A stretch of DNA of 64,000 nt from contig CALJNA010000044.1 in assembly GCA_937981955.1 (NCBI GenBank), positions 1 to 64,000 on the forward strand, read 5' to 3'. How positions within the stretch are numbered: the stretch's first letter is position 1; each line of letters opens with the position of its first letter. The position numbers and the translations under genes were made by a program. The notes beneath the pieces are model-generated. The model searched no databases, was not told the DNA's origin, and saw nothing but the letters and a program-made list of their open reading frames with translations. This document shows, piece by piece, positions 17,955 to 27,471 of this stretch. Source of the DNA: an uncultured Granulosicoccaceae bacterium (lineage in GTDB: Bacteria; Pseudomonadota; Gammaproteobacteria; Granulosicoccales; Granulosicoccaceae).

Positions 17955-19142
17955 ATGAACCCGGAACTCGCCCTATTACAGCCCTACCCGTTTGAGAAAA
18001 TTCGGGTCCTGTTAGACGGTATCACGCCTGCGGATAAAACGCGCATTGCGTTATCGGTTGGTGAGCCCAAACACGCTGCACCGCAATTTGTACTCGATGC
18101 ACTGGCAGAAAAACTGCGAGGTGTTGAGAACTACCCCAGTACACGCGGTAGTGAAGAGCTACGAGGCAGCATCGCGACCTGGCTGACGCAACGATTCTCG
18201 CTGAACAATGTGGAAAAGCTCTCAGCCTCGCAGATTCTGCCGGTAAATGGTACGCGTGAAGCACTGTTCGCCATTGCGCAGTGTGTGCTGGACAGGACGG
18301 CCAAATCGCGCGATGTACTCATGCCTAACCCGTTCTATCAGATTTACGAAGGAGCGACCTTACTAGCCGGTTGCAAACCGGTTTTCTACAGTATTTCTGC
18401 AAGCGGTGATGAAGACATCAACGCCATAACCGATGAGCAATTCCAGTCGTGCCAGTTGTTTTATTTGTGCAACCCTGGAAACCCGACGGGCAGTGTTCTA
18501 TCCGCAAAAACATTAAAGCACCTTATTGAAAAAGCGCATCGGCACCAGTTTTATATTGTTAGTGATGAATGCTATAGCGAAATATACCGAGCCAGCGCAG
18601 GTGCGCCAGTGGGCTTACTCGAGGTGGCGCATACTATGGGAAACACCGACTACAAGCAGTGTCTGGTATTTCATAGTCTTTCAAAGCGCTCCAACCTGCC
18701 CGGATTACGCTCCGGTTTTATTGCAGGTGATGAAAGCGTTATTGAACAATTTCTTCTGTACCGGACTTACCACGGATGTTCTATGGCTCCACCGGTGCAG
18801 CATGCCAGTGCAATTGCGTGGCAAGATGAACTGCATGTGGAAGCAAATCGCCAGGCGTACGATGAAAAATATGACGCGGTCTTACCGCTATTGGAAAGCG
18901 TCATGAAGGTAGAAAAGCCTGATGCCGGGTTTTACTTATGGCCGTCTCTTCCCGTTGAGGACACCAGCTTCACGCAATCAATGCTGGAACATCAAAATGT
19001 TGCTGTGGTACCCGGAAGCTATCTTGGCCGCGAAGTGGCTGGTGTAAACCCGGGGGCAGGACATGTCCGACTGGCGCTGGTGGCTGAACTGGACGAGTGC
19101 ATTGATGCCGCTCACAGACTGGTCAGCGTGCTAGAAAGATAA
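17955..19142 (+). CDS. dapC: Succinyldiaminopimelate transaminase
   Basis: A PLP-dependent class I/II aminotransferase, about 395 residues, converting N-succinyl-2-amino-6-ketopimelate to N-succinyl-diaminopimelate in lysine and peptidoglycan synthesis. ATG 17955 starts the family sequence (MNPELALLQPYPFEKIRVLL); an upstream extension to 17811 overlaps DUF1415 and is rejected. Seen: NPGNPTG, SDECYSEIY with the Asp that pairs with the PLP nitrogen, and HSLSKRSNLPGLRSG with the Schiff-base lysine. Co-directional dapD downstream confirms the assignment. Confidence 0.92.
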   Translation: MNPELALLQPYPFEKIRVLLDGITPADKTRIALSVGEPKHAAPQFVLDALAEKLRGVENYPSTRGSEELRGSIATWLTQRFSLNNVEKLSASQILPVNGTREALFAIAQCVLDRTAKSRDVLMPNPFYQIYEGATLLAGCKPVFYSISASGDEDINAITDEQFQSCQLFYLCNPGNPTGSVLSAKTLKHLIEKAHRHQFYIVSDECYSEIYRASAGAPVGLLEVAHTMGNTDYKQCLVFHSLSKRSNLPGLRSGFIAGDESVIEQFLLYRTYHGCSMAPPVQHASAIAWQDELHVEANRQAYDEKYDAVLPLLESVMKVEKPDAGFYLWPSLPVEDTSFTQSMLEHQNVAVVPGSYLGREVAGVNPGAGHVRLALVAELDECIDAAHRLVSVLER

Positions 19143-19170
19143 AGATACCAACATAAAACCACGGCAAGCG

Positions 19171-19199
19171 TTGTATCGAGCAAGCAGCTCGGAATACAA
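19171..19199 (+). other. Hairpin between dapC and dapD
   Basis: TTGTATCGAGC (19171-19181) pairs with GCTCG-GA-ATACAA (19187-19199), an 11-bp stem with a two-base bulge and a 5-nt loop. No T-tract follows, so it is not a typical terminator; it may protect or separate the dapC and dapD message segments. dapD has its own strong ribosome site (CAGGAG) after it. Confidence 0.4.
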
Positions 19200-19246
19200 T
19201 AACCACAAAGTTAAATCAACAACACACTATTCAGGAGTTAATAAGC

Positions 19247-20077
19247 ATGAGTGATCTGGAAGCTACCATCAACGCAGCATGGGAAGCACGTGCCGATATC
19301 TCTCCCGGTAGCGCCGGAGACGATGTGAAACACGCGGTCAATTCAGCTATTGCCATGCTCGATAGCGGAGAAGCACGCGTTGCGGAACCTCAGGGTGTGG
19401 GGCAATGGCAGGTTAACGAATGGCTGAAAAAAGCGGTGCTTCTCTCTTTCCGATTGCGAGACAACGAAATAATGCCAGCTGGTGGTTTTACGCAGTTTTA
19501 CGACAAGGTTCCGTCAAAATTCACTGACATGACAGCAGCCGAATTCGCATCTTCCGGCGTGAGAGTCGTGCCGCCAGCGGTTGCCAGAAAAGGCAGCTTT
19601 GTTGCACCCAACACGGTACTCATGCCGTCTTATGTGAACATCGGCGCTTATGTTGATTCAGGCACCATGGTAGACACATGGGCAACTGTTGGTTCATGTG
19701 CCCAAATTGGAAAAAACGTGCATCTGTCAGGTGGTGTGGGCATTGGAGGTGTACTCGAGCCATTGCAGGCGTCGCCAACCATTATCGAAGACAACTGCTT
19801 TATCGGCGCACGTTCAGAGATCGTCGAAGGCGTTATTGTCGAAGCTGGCGCTGTTATTTCCATGGGCGTGTATATCGGTCAAAGTACTCGAATCTATGAT
19901 CGTGAAAAAGACGAGGTCAGCTACGGTCGTGTACCGGCTGGTTCGGTTGTTGTCTCCGGTAATCTGCCTTCAGACAATGGCAAGTACAGTCTTTACTGCG
20001 CAGTAATCGTTAAACGTGTTGATGAGAAGACACGCAGTAAAGTTGGCATAAATGAGCTACTCCGAGTGGTGGACTAA
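19247..20077 (+). CDS. dapD: 2,3,4,5-tetrahydropyridine-2,6-dicarboxylate N-succinyltransferase
   Basis: Transfers succinyl from succinyl-CoA to tetrahydrodipicolinate, the step that starts the succinylase branch of lysine synthesis. 276 residues, standard. The C-terminal half is a left-handed beta helix with hexapeptide repeats ([35 protein letters not shown] and on); the N-terminal domain is helical. The trimeric cytosolic enzyme is well conserved. CAGGAG lies about 8 bp before the ATG. The next gene starts at the very next base after the stop. Confidence 0.97.
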   Translation: MSDLEATINAAWEARADISPGSAGDDVKHAVNSAIAMLDSGEARVAEPQGVGQWQVNEWLKKAVLLSFRLRDNEIMPAGGFTQFYDKVPSKFTDMTAAEFASSGVRVVPPAVARKGSFVAPNTVLMPSYVNIGAYVDSGTMVDTWATVGSCAQIGKNVHLSGGVGIGGVLEPLQASPTIIEDNCFIGARSEIVEGVIVEAGAVISMGVYIGQSTRIYDREKDEVSYGRVPAGSVVVSGNLPSDNGKYSLYCAVIVKRVDEKTRSKVGINELLRVVD

Positions 20078-20425
20078 ATGACAACACGGGTATATGGCAT
20101 CCCAAATTGCGACACGGTAAAAAAGACACGACGCTGGCTTGATGAAAACGGCGTGGAATATGAGTTCCATGACTATAAAAAGCTCGGCATCAGTCGCGAC
20201 ACGCTCGAAAAGTGGTGCGACGAACACGGGTTTGAGGCATTGATCAACAAGCGCGGAACTACCTGGCGGCGTCTGGATGAATCAGATAAAGAAAAGCTGA
20301 CACAAAAAAAAGCCGTCGCACTTATGCATACCAACACCAGCCTGATCAAACGCCCAGTGACTGAACGGGGCAAAACCCGGCTGATCGGTTTTGATGAACC
20401 ACAATATGCAGAAGTCTTTGAGTGA
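20078..20425 (+). CDS. ArsC/Spx family protein (YffB-like)
   Basis: 115 residues, thioredoxin fold, with GIPNCDTVKKTRRWL at the N-terminus: the single conserved Cys followed by xxxKK as in the YffB branch of the arsenate reductase family. The YffB type often sits beside dap genes and its biochemical role is unsettled. It begins immediately after the dapD stop, so it is translated with dapD. There are no other arsenic genes, so arsenate reduction is unlikely. Confidence 0.87.
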   Translation: MTTRVYGIPNCDTVKKTRRWLDENGVEYEFHDYKKLGISRDTLEKWCDEHGFEALINKRGTTWRRLDESDKEKLTQKKAVALMHTNTSLIKRPVTERGKTRLIGFDEPQYAEVFE

Positions 20426-20431
20426 GATTGA

Positions 20432-21490
20432 CTAAAGTTCAATATCAACCGTTGAAAACAGCAAAACACCGCTTGGTAAGTTAACACGCCGGCTGGTTAG
20501 CGCTGCCGCGCGATTGGTATTTTTGAACCCGAATTGCTTTGCTCTGCGATGCTGAGGCGCAGGTATAATTGCCTTTTTGCCCTTTCGAGCACGCTTGGCT
20601 TTGCTACCTCGGGCAATCATCAATACCGCCACAAACGCAACACATAAACCGATTCCATCTACCGTACTGAAGCTTTCGCGAAACCACACCCAACCCATAA
20701 TCATCGTAACCGGTGGTGTCAGGTATCCCAGGCTGGCCACTTTAACCGCGCACAACTCTCTGAGTAATGCGAAGTATAAGAAATAGGAACCAATCGATAC
20801 CGCTACTGACATATAGACCAGTGATAAAACCATTCCTGGCTCTATGGCCATCGTGAAGCTGCCGAATACCCACGCCAACAAGCAAAAACCGATACAGGCA
20901 ATACTACTCTGTATCAGCAGTATTAACAGTAGTGGCGTAGTTGGTTTTCCAGCACTGGTTTGACGACGATCACTGTAGCGACAGAACACAGATGCCAGTG
21001 TAAGAGAGAGTACCGAAAACAGTGGCAAGGAATAGCTGAACAAGGAGCCGCCGAGTGAAATTTTTTCTCCAACGACCAGAAAGACAGACAGTAATCCCAG
21101 TGTGATGCCGATTGTCTGGAGAAAATTTACTCGCTCATTTAGCACCGGGTAAGCTAAGGCGAGCGTTAGCAGGGGTTGCATGGCCGTTATAAGAGCAACG
21201 ATTCCCGCGCTAACTCCCGACTCTATTGCAGCCACGCCAAGTGAAAGATATGCGGTGTGCGACAGCAAACCAATCGTTGCCTGATGCCACACCTCTCTGC
21301 GCTCCACCACCCTCCACAAGCGAAACACCGTAACCAGTATAAGCAGTACTAAAACAACAAGCATATAGCGCCAGGCTAAAGCGCCAAGCGCACCAGCATA
21401 ATTCAGCAGATATTTCGATCCGATCCACCCTGAACTCCAAACAACAACAAACAGCAAGCTCAGTACTGGCAAACGTAAAGCTGAATACAT
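20432..21490 (-). CDS. DMT superfamily (EamA) transporter with basic C-terminal tail
   Basis: 352 residues: ten predicted membrane helices formed by two EamA repeats (the first around GWIGSKYLLNYAGALGALAW, the second around SLVYMSVAVSIGSYFLYF). The substrate is unknown; family members export metabolites or amino acids. After the last helix a tail of about 55 residues is rich in Lys/Arg (KAKRARKGKKAIIP), longer than usual and predicted cytoplasmic. It is convergent with the arsC-like gene by 6 bp. Confidence 0.85.
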   Translation of the reverse strand: MYSALRLPVLSLLFVVVWSSGWIGSKYLLNYAGALGALAWRYMLVVLVLLILVTVFRLWRVVERREVWHQATIGLLSHTAYLSLGVAAIESGVSAGIVALITAMQPLLTLALAYPVLNERVNFLQTIGITLGLLSVFLVVGEKISLGGSLFSYSLPLFSVLSLTLASVFCRYSDRRQTSAGKPTTPLLLILLIQSSIACIGFCLLAWVFGSFTMAIEPGMVLSLVYMSVAVSIGSYFLYFALLRELCAVKVASLGYLTPPVTMIMGWVWFRESFSTVDGIGLCVAFVAVLMIARGSKAKRARKGKKAIIPAPQHRRAKQFGFKNTNRAAALTSRRVNLPSGVLLFSTVDIEL

Positions 21491-21710
21491 CTTTAGCCCG
21501 TTCGATAAATGTCAATTCCCTCGACATTGTTTTCGCAACATCGACACCTTTTTCGCGAGGAGATTGTCGTACAACTTCAACTGGTAAAATATCACCTGAA
21601 TAGAGGAAAAATGAATTCATTTGGGTGATATAAAATGGAGCCAATGCCGCTTATGAGTGCAGGCTAACCCAATATGATGAGAAACGCTTACAAATCAGGG
21701 TACCGTTCAG

Positions 21711-22526
21711 TTATGTAGTTCTCAAAGACTGTATGAAAACCGAACGGCCCCATAAAGAAGAAATGATTTTAGTAACATCGCCCACTTCACCGGTTGAATA
21801 AAAGCTCGTGCGACTTTCTTCGTTACAAGGGTTCATGGTCGATGAAAGCTGTAACTCATCCAAGCGACGACTCAGTTGTTTTGCTACCGCAGCACCCGGC
21901 TCAATAACCGTCACCGAATCACCAACAATGCTTTGAATGACATCACGTACAAACGGATAGTGGGTACAACCAAGAACGATAGTGTCTGCACCTGCATCCA
22001 GTAGTGGAGACAGATAGGTGATCAACATTTGACGAGTTTCAGCTGTATTTAATTCAGCGCGTTCGATGCGATCTACCAGACCCGGGCAAGGCTTTAAAAT
22101 AACTTCAACATCCTTACCATATAGTTCACAGAGCTTTTTCACACCGTCACTTGCGGTGGTTTGGCTAGTGGCCAAAACCCCAACTACCCCGGAGCGTGTT
22201 GCTTGAGCGGCCGGTTTGATCGCCGGCTCAATACCGACTATGGGTACAGAACAAGATTCGCGTAGCTGTTTTATCGCGATCACTGATGCTGTGTTACAGG
22301 CGACAACCATTGCCTTGACAGGTTGTTTCTGTAAAAACCTCGCAATATCAAGACATCGGCTTGTTATGTAATCTGCATTGCGCTCGCCATAGGGAGCATG
22401 CCCGGAATCGGCTACGTACAATAAACGCTCGGAAGGGAGCTGATGATGGACAGCTCGCAGTACGGTTAGTCCACCAACACCTGAATCAAATACACCGATA
22501 GGGGCATTGGCAATGTTGGAATTCAT
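21711..22526 (-). CDS. murI: Glutamate racemase
   Basis: Produces D-glutamate for peptidoglycan. 271 residues. N-terminal GVFDSGVGGLTVLRA, the first catalytic cysteine in VVACNTASV and the second in VLGCTHYPFV are all intact, the paired Cys of the two-base cofactor-free mechanism. Cytosolic. It is alone on the minus strand; the 220 bp between it and the DMT transporter contain no supported gene. Confidence 0.96.
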   Translation of the reverse strand: MNSNIANAPIGVFDSGVGGLTVLRAVHHQLPSERLLYVADSGHAPYGERNADYITSRCLDIARFLQKQPVKAMVVACNTASVIAIKQLRESCSVPIVGIEPAIKPAAQATRSGVVGVLATSQTTASDGVKKLCELYGKDVEVILKPCPGLVDRIERAELNTAETRQMLITYLSPLLDAGADTIVLGCTHYPFVRDVIQSIVGDSVTVIEPGAAVAKQLSRRLDELQLSSTMNPCNEESRTSFYSTGEVGDVTKIISSLWGRSVFIQSLRTT

Positions 22527-22613
22527 TGTGCCTGCTAATCGATAAAAGTCTGATCAGCAGTGTACAAAACTTCTCCGACGAATACAGCACCCATAAGGTG
22601 CTGTGAATAAAAT

Positions 22614-24533
22614 TCAATCGAGATTCAATTTTTCATGCGCTTGCGTTTCATTGCCACCACCTGTTGTTACATTGCCAGAAACAACATGTATAGCACCATC
22701 AACAATGGCCGCTCCGCCGCTGTGACGCTCTGTGTTAAGTGAGTTCAGTGTGCGCCATGAGTTGGTTTTAACGTTGTACGCAAGAACTGAGCTGAGCGAC
22801 TGAATGCCGGTGTCTTTTTCTCCACCGATAAGAATGACTTCATCCCCGTGACTTACTGTCATAGCACCTGCCCTTTGGGTAGGAATATTCACACCAGAAG
22901 TCCATTCGCCGGTACCAAAATCGTAAATATCGATGGATGAAACCAGGTTCTTGAACGTGGCCGGATGATCTGTCTGGCGACCTCCAGCAGCGACCAGCTT
23001 GTTACCTACCATGGCTGCAGAGAAGTGATCGCGCTTGGTTGGTGCATCGGGCAATGTTTTCCAGGTATTGTTTGCCGGGTTATATTCATCGAACCAGCTA
23101 ACCATGCCACCGTCATGCCCATTCGTTGAGCCACCAACGATATAAATTTTATTGTTATGCAGCACAACACCAGCTGAACCACGCCGACGGTTTTGAGGAA
23201 TGCTGGCACCTTTACTCCACCTTTTAGTGGATGGATCAAAAATCTGAATATCCGGTATAACGGTTTCACTTGGAAAACAGCAGTCCAGTGAACCAATAAC
23301 GTATATTTTTCCACCGTAAACCACTGGCTGAAAATGACTCAGTTCAAAACCCGGCGAACCCAGGTTTTCCCAGCTATTCGCACTCGGATCGTAACGGTTG
23401 ACCTGGCGAATACCTCGCCCACCCATCAAGTACAGCTTGTTCTGATATGTCACTGCAGCAGATTCATGGCGTGCCTGAGGCTTGCTACCATTAGCGGTAT
23501 TCACCGTTTGCCATTGATTGCTCGCGTTCACGTTATCTTCGGGGTTTGATACAGGCTCTGCGTTGAGTACTTCAACCGCCAATTCATCGCTGGTACTCAG
23601 CTCGCCATCGGTCGCAGTGTATTGCAACTCGTACTTCCCCGTCGCACTGAAAGATGCTGTTGTATTCGTATCACTCAGTTCGCCAAATGTCACATCCCCC
23701 GGACCAACTTCCTTACTCCATGTACCACTTAGTGTATTAGCGGGTAATCCATCATCGCTAATTTGCGCAGACAAAGTCAGTACTTGATCGATAGTCACAG
23801 ACTCATCACCACCTGCATCTACTACGGGTGGCTGATTAACCGTTACCGCTGTAACCACTATGGTAATCTGGTCCGAGCCAATGAATTCACCGTTCGATGC
23901 GGTTAACTCAAGCACATACGTACCAGCCTCATCAAAGGTCACTGTCGTATTGGCAGCGTTTTCATCGCTAAATACAGCATTGCCTGGGCCAGACAGTTTC
24001 ACCCATTGGGTCACTGGAATATCGATCGGCATGCCAGTGAATGTGATCGAACCGTTTAACGAAAGCTCGTCGGTTATTAATATCTGCGTATCTGCTGGCA
24101 CCCGAACGATTGGTGTCGGGTCCACTTCTTGAGGCAGGCCGCCATTTGTTACCCCGGAAGTATCACCATCGGTGTCCATGCCGGCATCAGCATCCATAGG
24201 GTTAGCATCAGCATTACCGGACGGTGCGCTGTCGACGTTACCCGTATCGTTTGTACCCGCTGTTGTGCCTCCACCCGTACTGCCTTCACTGCCATTAGTG
24301 TCGGATGAACCTTCATCTGTTGATTCTGCGCCTGTACCGGATAAACCTTCATCTGCTGATTCCGCGTCTGTACCGGATGCAGCATTATCAGTAACACCCT
24401 CACTGTCACCGTCGGTTATCTCTGAGGTTGCAGGAGTTGAGCTACCACTACTACATGCTGTTAAAACAACGGCAGTGAGAAATGCAGCAAGCAGGTTACA
24501 GAGTTTGGTATCGGGAGCAATTTTGTGTGACAT
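22614..24533 (-). CDS. Lipoprotein with PKD-like domains and kelch propeller
   Basis: 639 residues. A signal peptide ends in the lipobox LTAC, so it is a predicted lipid-anchored envelope protein. Residues ~30-140 are a Ser/Thr/Gly/Asp-rich linker with internal repeats. Two PKD-like beta sandwiches follow (ending ADT..ITIVV and GDES..LAVEVL). The C-terminal ~300 residues hold about five or six kelch repeats (GGRGIRQVNRYDPS, VIGSLDCC..IQIFDPS, IVGGSTNG, AAGGRQT, LIGGEKD), forming a propeller. Adhesion or carbohydrate contact outside the cell is plausible, but no enzymatic site is seen. It stands alone. Confidence 0.8.
   Translation of the reverse strand: MSHKIAPDTKLCNLLAAFLTAVVLTACSSGSSTPATSEITDGDSEGVTDNAASGTDAESADEGLSGTGAESTDEGSSDTNGSEGSTGGGTTAGTNDTGNVDSAPSGNADANPMDADAGMDTDGDTSGVTNGGLPQEVDPTPIVRVPADTQILITDELSLNGSITFTGMPIDIPVTQWVKLSGPGNAVFSDENAANTTVTFDEAGTYVLELTASNGEFIGSDQITIVVTAVTVNQPPVVDAGGDESVTIDQVLTLSAQISDDGLPANTLSGTWSKEVGPGDVTFGELSDTNTTASFSATGKYELQYTATDGELSTSDELAVEVLNAEPVSNPEDNVNASNQWQTVNTANGSKPQARHESAAVTYQNKLYLMGGRGIRQVNRYDPSANSWENLGSPGFELSHFQPVVYGGKIYVIGSLDCCFPSETVIPDIQIFDPSTKRWSKGASIPQNRRRGSAGVVLHNNKIYIVGGSTNGHDGGMVSWFDEYNPANNTWKTLPDAPTKRDHFSAAMVGNKLVAAGGRQTDHPATFKNLVSSIDIYDFGTGEWTSGVNIPTQRAGAMTVSHGDEVILIGGEKDTGIQSLSSVLAYNVKTNSWRTLNSLNTERHSGGAAIVDGAIHVVSGNVTTGGGNETQAHEKLNLD
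24304..24375. repeat. 36-bp tandem repeat, two copies, inside the kelch lipoprotein linker
   Basis: Two adjacent 36-bp units (24304-24339 and 24340-24375) differ at only four positions. They encode 12-residue units rich in Glu, Ser, Asp and Gly in the linker between lipobox and first PKD domain. The copy number may vary between strains by slippage without breaking the frame. Confidence 0.75.
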
Positions 24534-24641
24534 GAATTTTCAGACTAGCACTGACCTAACTTCCCTGTTATCGGCTGATTGTCGCCATCATGGGAGCAAA
24601 GCCGGGAATTAGTTTTGCTAACTGGTTAACGTTTCAGCCAG

Positions 24642-25070
24642 TCATTTACGAACTGGCAAGTTGAACGCAAGCTCAGCACCCTTTCTGGCAAGATCAACCA
24701 TGTGCAGATCGGTAAGCTGAGAATGTGTGAACCATTCGCACCTGTCAGTCGTCCCGTCTTGTTCCGGACGAAGCTTGCCGTCAATATAATGTGCATCGTA
24801 TAAGATACGAATACTGTGATTATGAAACTGTTTTACTTGATCGCATAAAGAATCGACTGCTCGCAACGGACCAGAACCAACCCTCAGTCCGGTTTCTTCG
24901 TGTACTTCACGAATCATCGCTTCTTCAGGACTTTCGCCAAAATCAATCCCACCTCCTGGCAAAGTCCACAAACCAGCGTTCACCGAAACGCGGGGTGATA
25001 ATCGGCACAGTAGCAACCGGTCGTCCTGCAGCAATAGCCCGTAGGCTGATATTCGAATTGACTGACTCAT
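24642..25070 (-). CDS. NUDIX hydrolase
   Basis: 142 residues. The NUDIX box is intact: G-x5-E-x7-REVHEETGL, starting at GGGIDFGESPEEA, giving the Mg-binding glutamates. It hydrolyses a nucleoside diphosphate linked to another group; the sequence does not tell which. N-terminal ISAYGLLLQDDRLLLCRL is the usual first strand pair. Cytosolic. It lies 45 bp downstream of the phosphopantetheinyl transferase gene on the same strand. Confidence 0.9.
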   Translation of the reverse strand: MSQSIRISAYGLLLQDDRLLLCRLSPRVSVNAGLWTLPGGGIDFGESPEEAMIREVHEETGLRVGSGPLRAVDSLCDQVKQFHNHSIRILYDAHYIDGKLRPEQDGTTDRCEWFTHSQLTDLHMVDLARKGAELAFNLPVRK

Positions 25071-25115
25071 TAACGAACGAACCTTCTGTGTTTAGTTTTT
25101 ATTATGCGTTGAAGA

Positions 25116-25841
25116 TTAAAGATAACCGACAAAGCTGACCACATGACTATCCAGGATGGCCAGACGTATCTCAATACGTTGTTCCTGACAACACGCCTTT
25201 AACTCTGGAAGTAACAGGCTTACCATTGGTGAGTACAAAGCAGGAGCATTGAGCGCTTGCTTACTCGAGCTATTTGACTGAAGCGGTCTTTCCAATTCGC
25301 TTAGCTGCACATCTTTAAAGCGTATAAACTTGCCATAGATTGGTCTTAGGCACTTATACAGACTTTCCTTGATACTAAACAGTGCAACACGCCCCCATCT
25401 GAGTGTGTGCTCGTTATCGAGATACTCACGTTCCTTTTCAGTCGCAATGAGTTTTAAAACCGACGGTTCTACACGGTCAATTTTTTCAATATCTATTCCG
25501 ACAGATTGATACCGTTCACCCGCTTTCATGACCACCGCTATGGCCCAGTCGTTAGTGTGGGAGATACTTCCAATGACATTTTCAGGCCACAGCACCGAAC
25601 CATCTTCCTGTCTAAGAAGTCCACGGGTATCGTTTGGCAGGTTGATGCCGGCCTGAGACAAAGCAAGTCTTGCGCATTGTCTGCCTGTAGAAAACGTATG
25701 TTGGCGTACGGCAACGGCATTTGCCACTAATTGCAACTCATGCGGTGTCAATTGACTGGTAAAGTCTTCCACCGGTAGTGCACAAACGTGCGCATGATTT
25801 CCGACCAGCGCGTTTTCCCATTGATGTATCGTTGAAATCAC
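25116..25841 (-). CDS. 4'-phosphopantetheinyl transferase superfamily protein
   Basis: 241 residues, EntD/Sfp-like size. The two signature blocks are present: GSISHTNDWAIAVV..VGIDIEKIDRV (Mg-binding Asp and Glu) and the FSIKESLYK block ((W/F)xxKExxxK). It loads phosphopantetheine onto carrier proteins. No polyketide or nonribosomal peptide gene is in the window, so the target is elsewhere, perhaps acyl carrier protein or a siderophore synthetase. Divergent from the fucosyltransferase. Confidence 0.9.
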   Translation of the reverse strand: MISTIHQWENALVGNHAHVCALPVEDFTSQLTPHELQLVANAVAVRQHTFSTGRQCARLALSQAGINLPNDTRGLLRQEDGSVLWPENVIGSISHTNDWAIAVVMKAGERYQSVGIDIEKIDRVEPSVLKLIATEKEREYLDNEHTLRWGRVALFSIKESLYKCLRPIYGKFIRFKDVQLSELERPLQSNSSSKQALNAPALYSPMVSLLLPELKACCQEQRIEIRLAILDSHVVSFVGYL

Positions 25842-25969
25842 AGATTGTTTGGTCGTATTGGTATTGGATTATTTGAGGTGTACGCTAATTATCTGGACAG
25901 GCAATGTATAATCCGGACTTCCACATGCTCTAACTAATTCGAGAGCTAATCATTCGAGCCAATCCATCA

Positions 25970-26809
25970 ATGACGGAATCGCAAAACAGCGTTATTGTTC
26001 GACTCAAAGGCGGATTGGGCAATCAGTTATTTCAGTATGCCACAGCCCGCGCACTGGCAATTGATACACGTCGAACTTTGCACATTGATACCGGTTGGTA
26101 CGACAGGAAAAGCCGTCCGCGCAAATACAGACTCAATGAGTTCAATATAGAGCAACGTACAGTTAGCTACTCCAAGGCGCAATTGCGACTTGCCAGGTTT
26201 AAATCGAAGTTGGTTCAGATGAAGCTTGCCTCCGGTGCAATAGTGACGACTGAGCCAAAAGACCTCAGCTTCCACCCGTTTGAACAGAAACAGAATGTCG
26301 ATCTGTTGTTAGAGGGGTACTGGCAATCGTATCGGTATTTTTCTCATCATTCACAGACCCTGCTTGAGGATTTTAAACTGGCCGATTTCGTTGATACCAG
26401 CACTTTACATCAGCCCCCTGAACAAACTGTGGCTGTGCATATCCGTCGCGGTGATTACATCACAACAAAATCAGCGCACATTGTCACAGCGCAATACATC
26501 CAAAACGCTGTCGCTGAATTCGGTAACAATCATGACTTTCTGTTTTTCTCAGATGATATTGCGTGGTGTAAACAGACCTTTAAGGGCAGCAACTTTGCTT
26601 TTTCAAACCAACCCAGCGATCTAATGGATTTGGTGCAAATGAGTATGTGCAGTCACAATATCATTGCCAACAGCTCGTTTTCCTGGTGGAGTGCGTGGTT
26701 GAATGATAACCCGGACAAAAGAGTAATCGCGCCGGCACCGTGGACCGAAGGCGGAGCCACGCACCGGGATATCTTGCCCGAGAATTGGAATACATTACCA
26801 ATTAAGTGA
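25970..26809 (+). CDS. Alpha-1,2-fucosyltransferase (GT11)
   Basis: 279 residues. The N-terminal RLKGGLGNQLFQYATARAL and the HIRRGDY motif (GDP-fucose binding) are diagnostic of glycosyltransferase family 11; SSFSWWSAWL near the C-terminus is the third conserved block. It probably adds fucose to a surface glycan, acting in the cytoplasm at the membrane. It is odd that no other glycan gene lies beside it. Preceded by the divergent phosphopantetheinyl transferase. Confidence 0.92.
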   Translation: MTESQNSVIVRLKGGLGNQLFQYATARALAIDTRRTLHIDTGWYDRKSRPRKYRLNEFNIEQRTVSYSKAQLRLARFKSKLVQMKLASGAIVTTEPKDLSFHPFEQKQNVDLLLEGYWQSYRYFSHHSQTLLEDFKLADFVDTSTLHQPPEQTVAVHIRRGDYITTKSAHIVTAQYIQNAVAEFGNNHDFLFFSDDIAWCKQTFKGSNFAFSNQPSDLMDLVQMSMCSHNIIANSSFSWWSAWLNDNPDKRVIAPAPWTEGGATHRDILPENWNTLPIK

Positions 26810-26880
26810 ACACGGCACTTTGCGGCTCACATAGCGCGGTGATACCAGATAAGCGATAAAGTTAAGATCAATACTCAATG

Positions 26881-27339
26881 CTAAAGCGGTACTGCAGTCG
26901 TGTATTTCAGGCATTCCATAGCAAAGCTTGAACTGACATCGGTTAACCGAATATCATCAATCAGTCGTCTGTAAAATTGATCGTAAGCATCGATATCAGC
27001 AACAACGACACGCATCAGGTAGTCGATTTCACCACTCATGCGATAACACTCGACAACCTCGTTGAATTCGGTAATTGTTTTAGCAAAGGCATCCAGCCAC
27101 GCTGCATCGTGTTCGCTGGTTTTCACCGCAACGAAAACATCGACACCAAGGCCGAGTCGGTCGCGATCTAACAAAGCCACGTTTGCGCGAATAACACCGT
27201 CGTGTTCCAGCTTTTGAATCCGGCGCCAGCACGGTGTTGTTGTTAGCCCAACTTCGCTCGCGATATCGGCAGCAGAACGCGATGAATCCGCTTGCAATAT
27301 GGCCAGAATTCGTCGATCAATTTTATCCAGTTTGTTCAC
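26881..27339 (-). CDS. Lrp/AsnC family transcriptional regulator
   Basis: 152 residues: an N-terminal winged helix (LDKIDRRILAILQADSSRSAADIASEVGLTTTPCWRRIQKLE) and a C-terminal RAM/AsnC effector domain (YRMSGEIDYLMRVVVADIDAYDQF). It starts at GTG 27339. Family members bind amino acids and often repress their own gene or a divergent one. The divergent neighbour is the DUF6356 gene; the A+T-rich region between them (27340-27471) contains an inverted repeat that could be an operator. Confidence 0.92.
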   Translation of the reverse strand: MNKLDKIDRRILAILQADSSRSAADIASEVGLTTTPCWRRIQKLEHDGVIRANVALLDRDRLGLGVDVFVAVKTSEHDAAWLDAFAKTITEFNEVVECYRMSGEIDYLMRVVVADIDAYDQFYRRLIDDIRLTDVSSSFAMECLKYTTAVPL

Positions 27340-27406
27340 GCTAATATATTCTAAATTTTGTTAATTTAATAAAAATTATTTTCAATATATAGCAATTATT
27401 CAACCT

Positions 27407-27452
27407 ATTTAGACAAATATTCTCACATTAACAGCATAAGATGTGTCTAAAT
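27407..27452. promoter_or_regulatory. Perfect 9-bp inverted repeat in the AsnC/DUF6356 intergenic region
   Basis: ATTTAGACA (27407-27415) and TGTCTAAAT (27444-27452) are exact reverse complements separated by 28 bp, 19 bp before the ATG of the DUF6356 gene. The surrounding ~100 bp are very A+T-rich. The layout suits binding of an oligomeric regulator such as the divergent Lrp/AsnC protein, but which protein binds is unknown. Confidence 0.45.
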
Positions 27453-27471
27453 CGATCTGGATACTAAACTG

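Noticed and set aside
20078-20425. Arsenate reductase call for the ArsC-like protein
   Set aside because: The sequence is of the YffB type fused in operon to dapD, with no arsenic resistance genes nearby.
24304-24375. Tandem repeat considered as a CRISPR array
   Set aside because: Two directly adjacent, in-frame 36-bp units without spacers, inside a coding region; no cas genes in the window.
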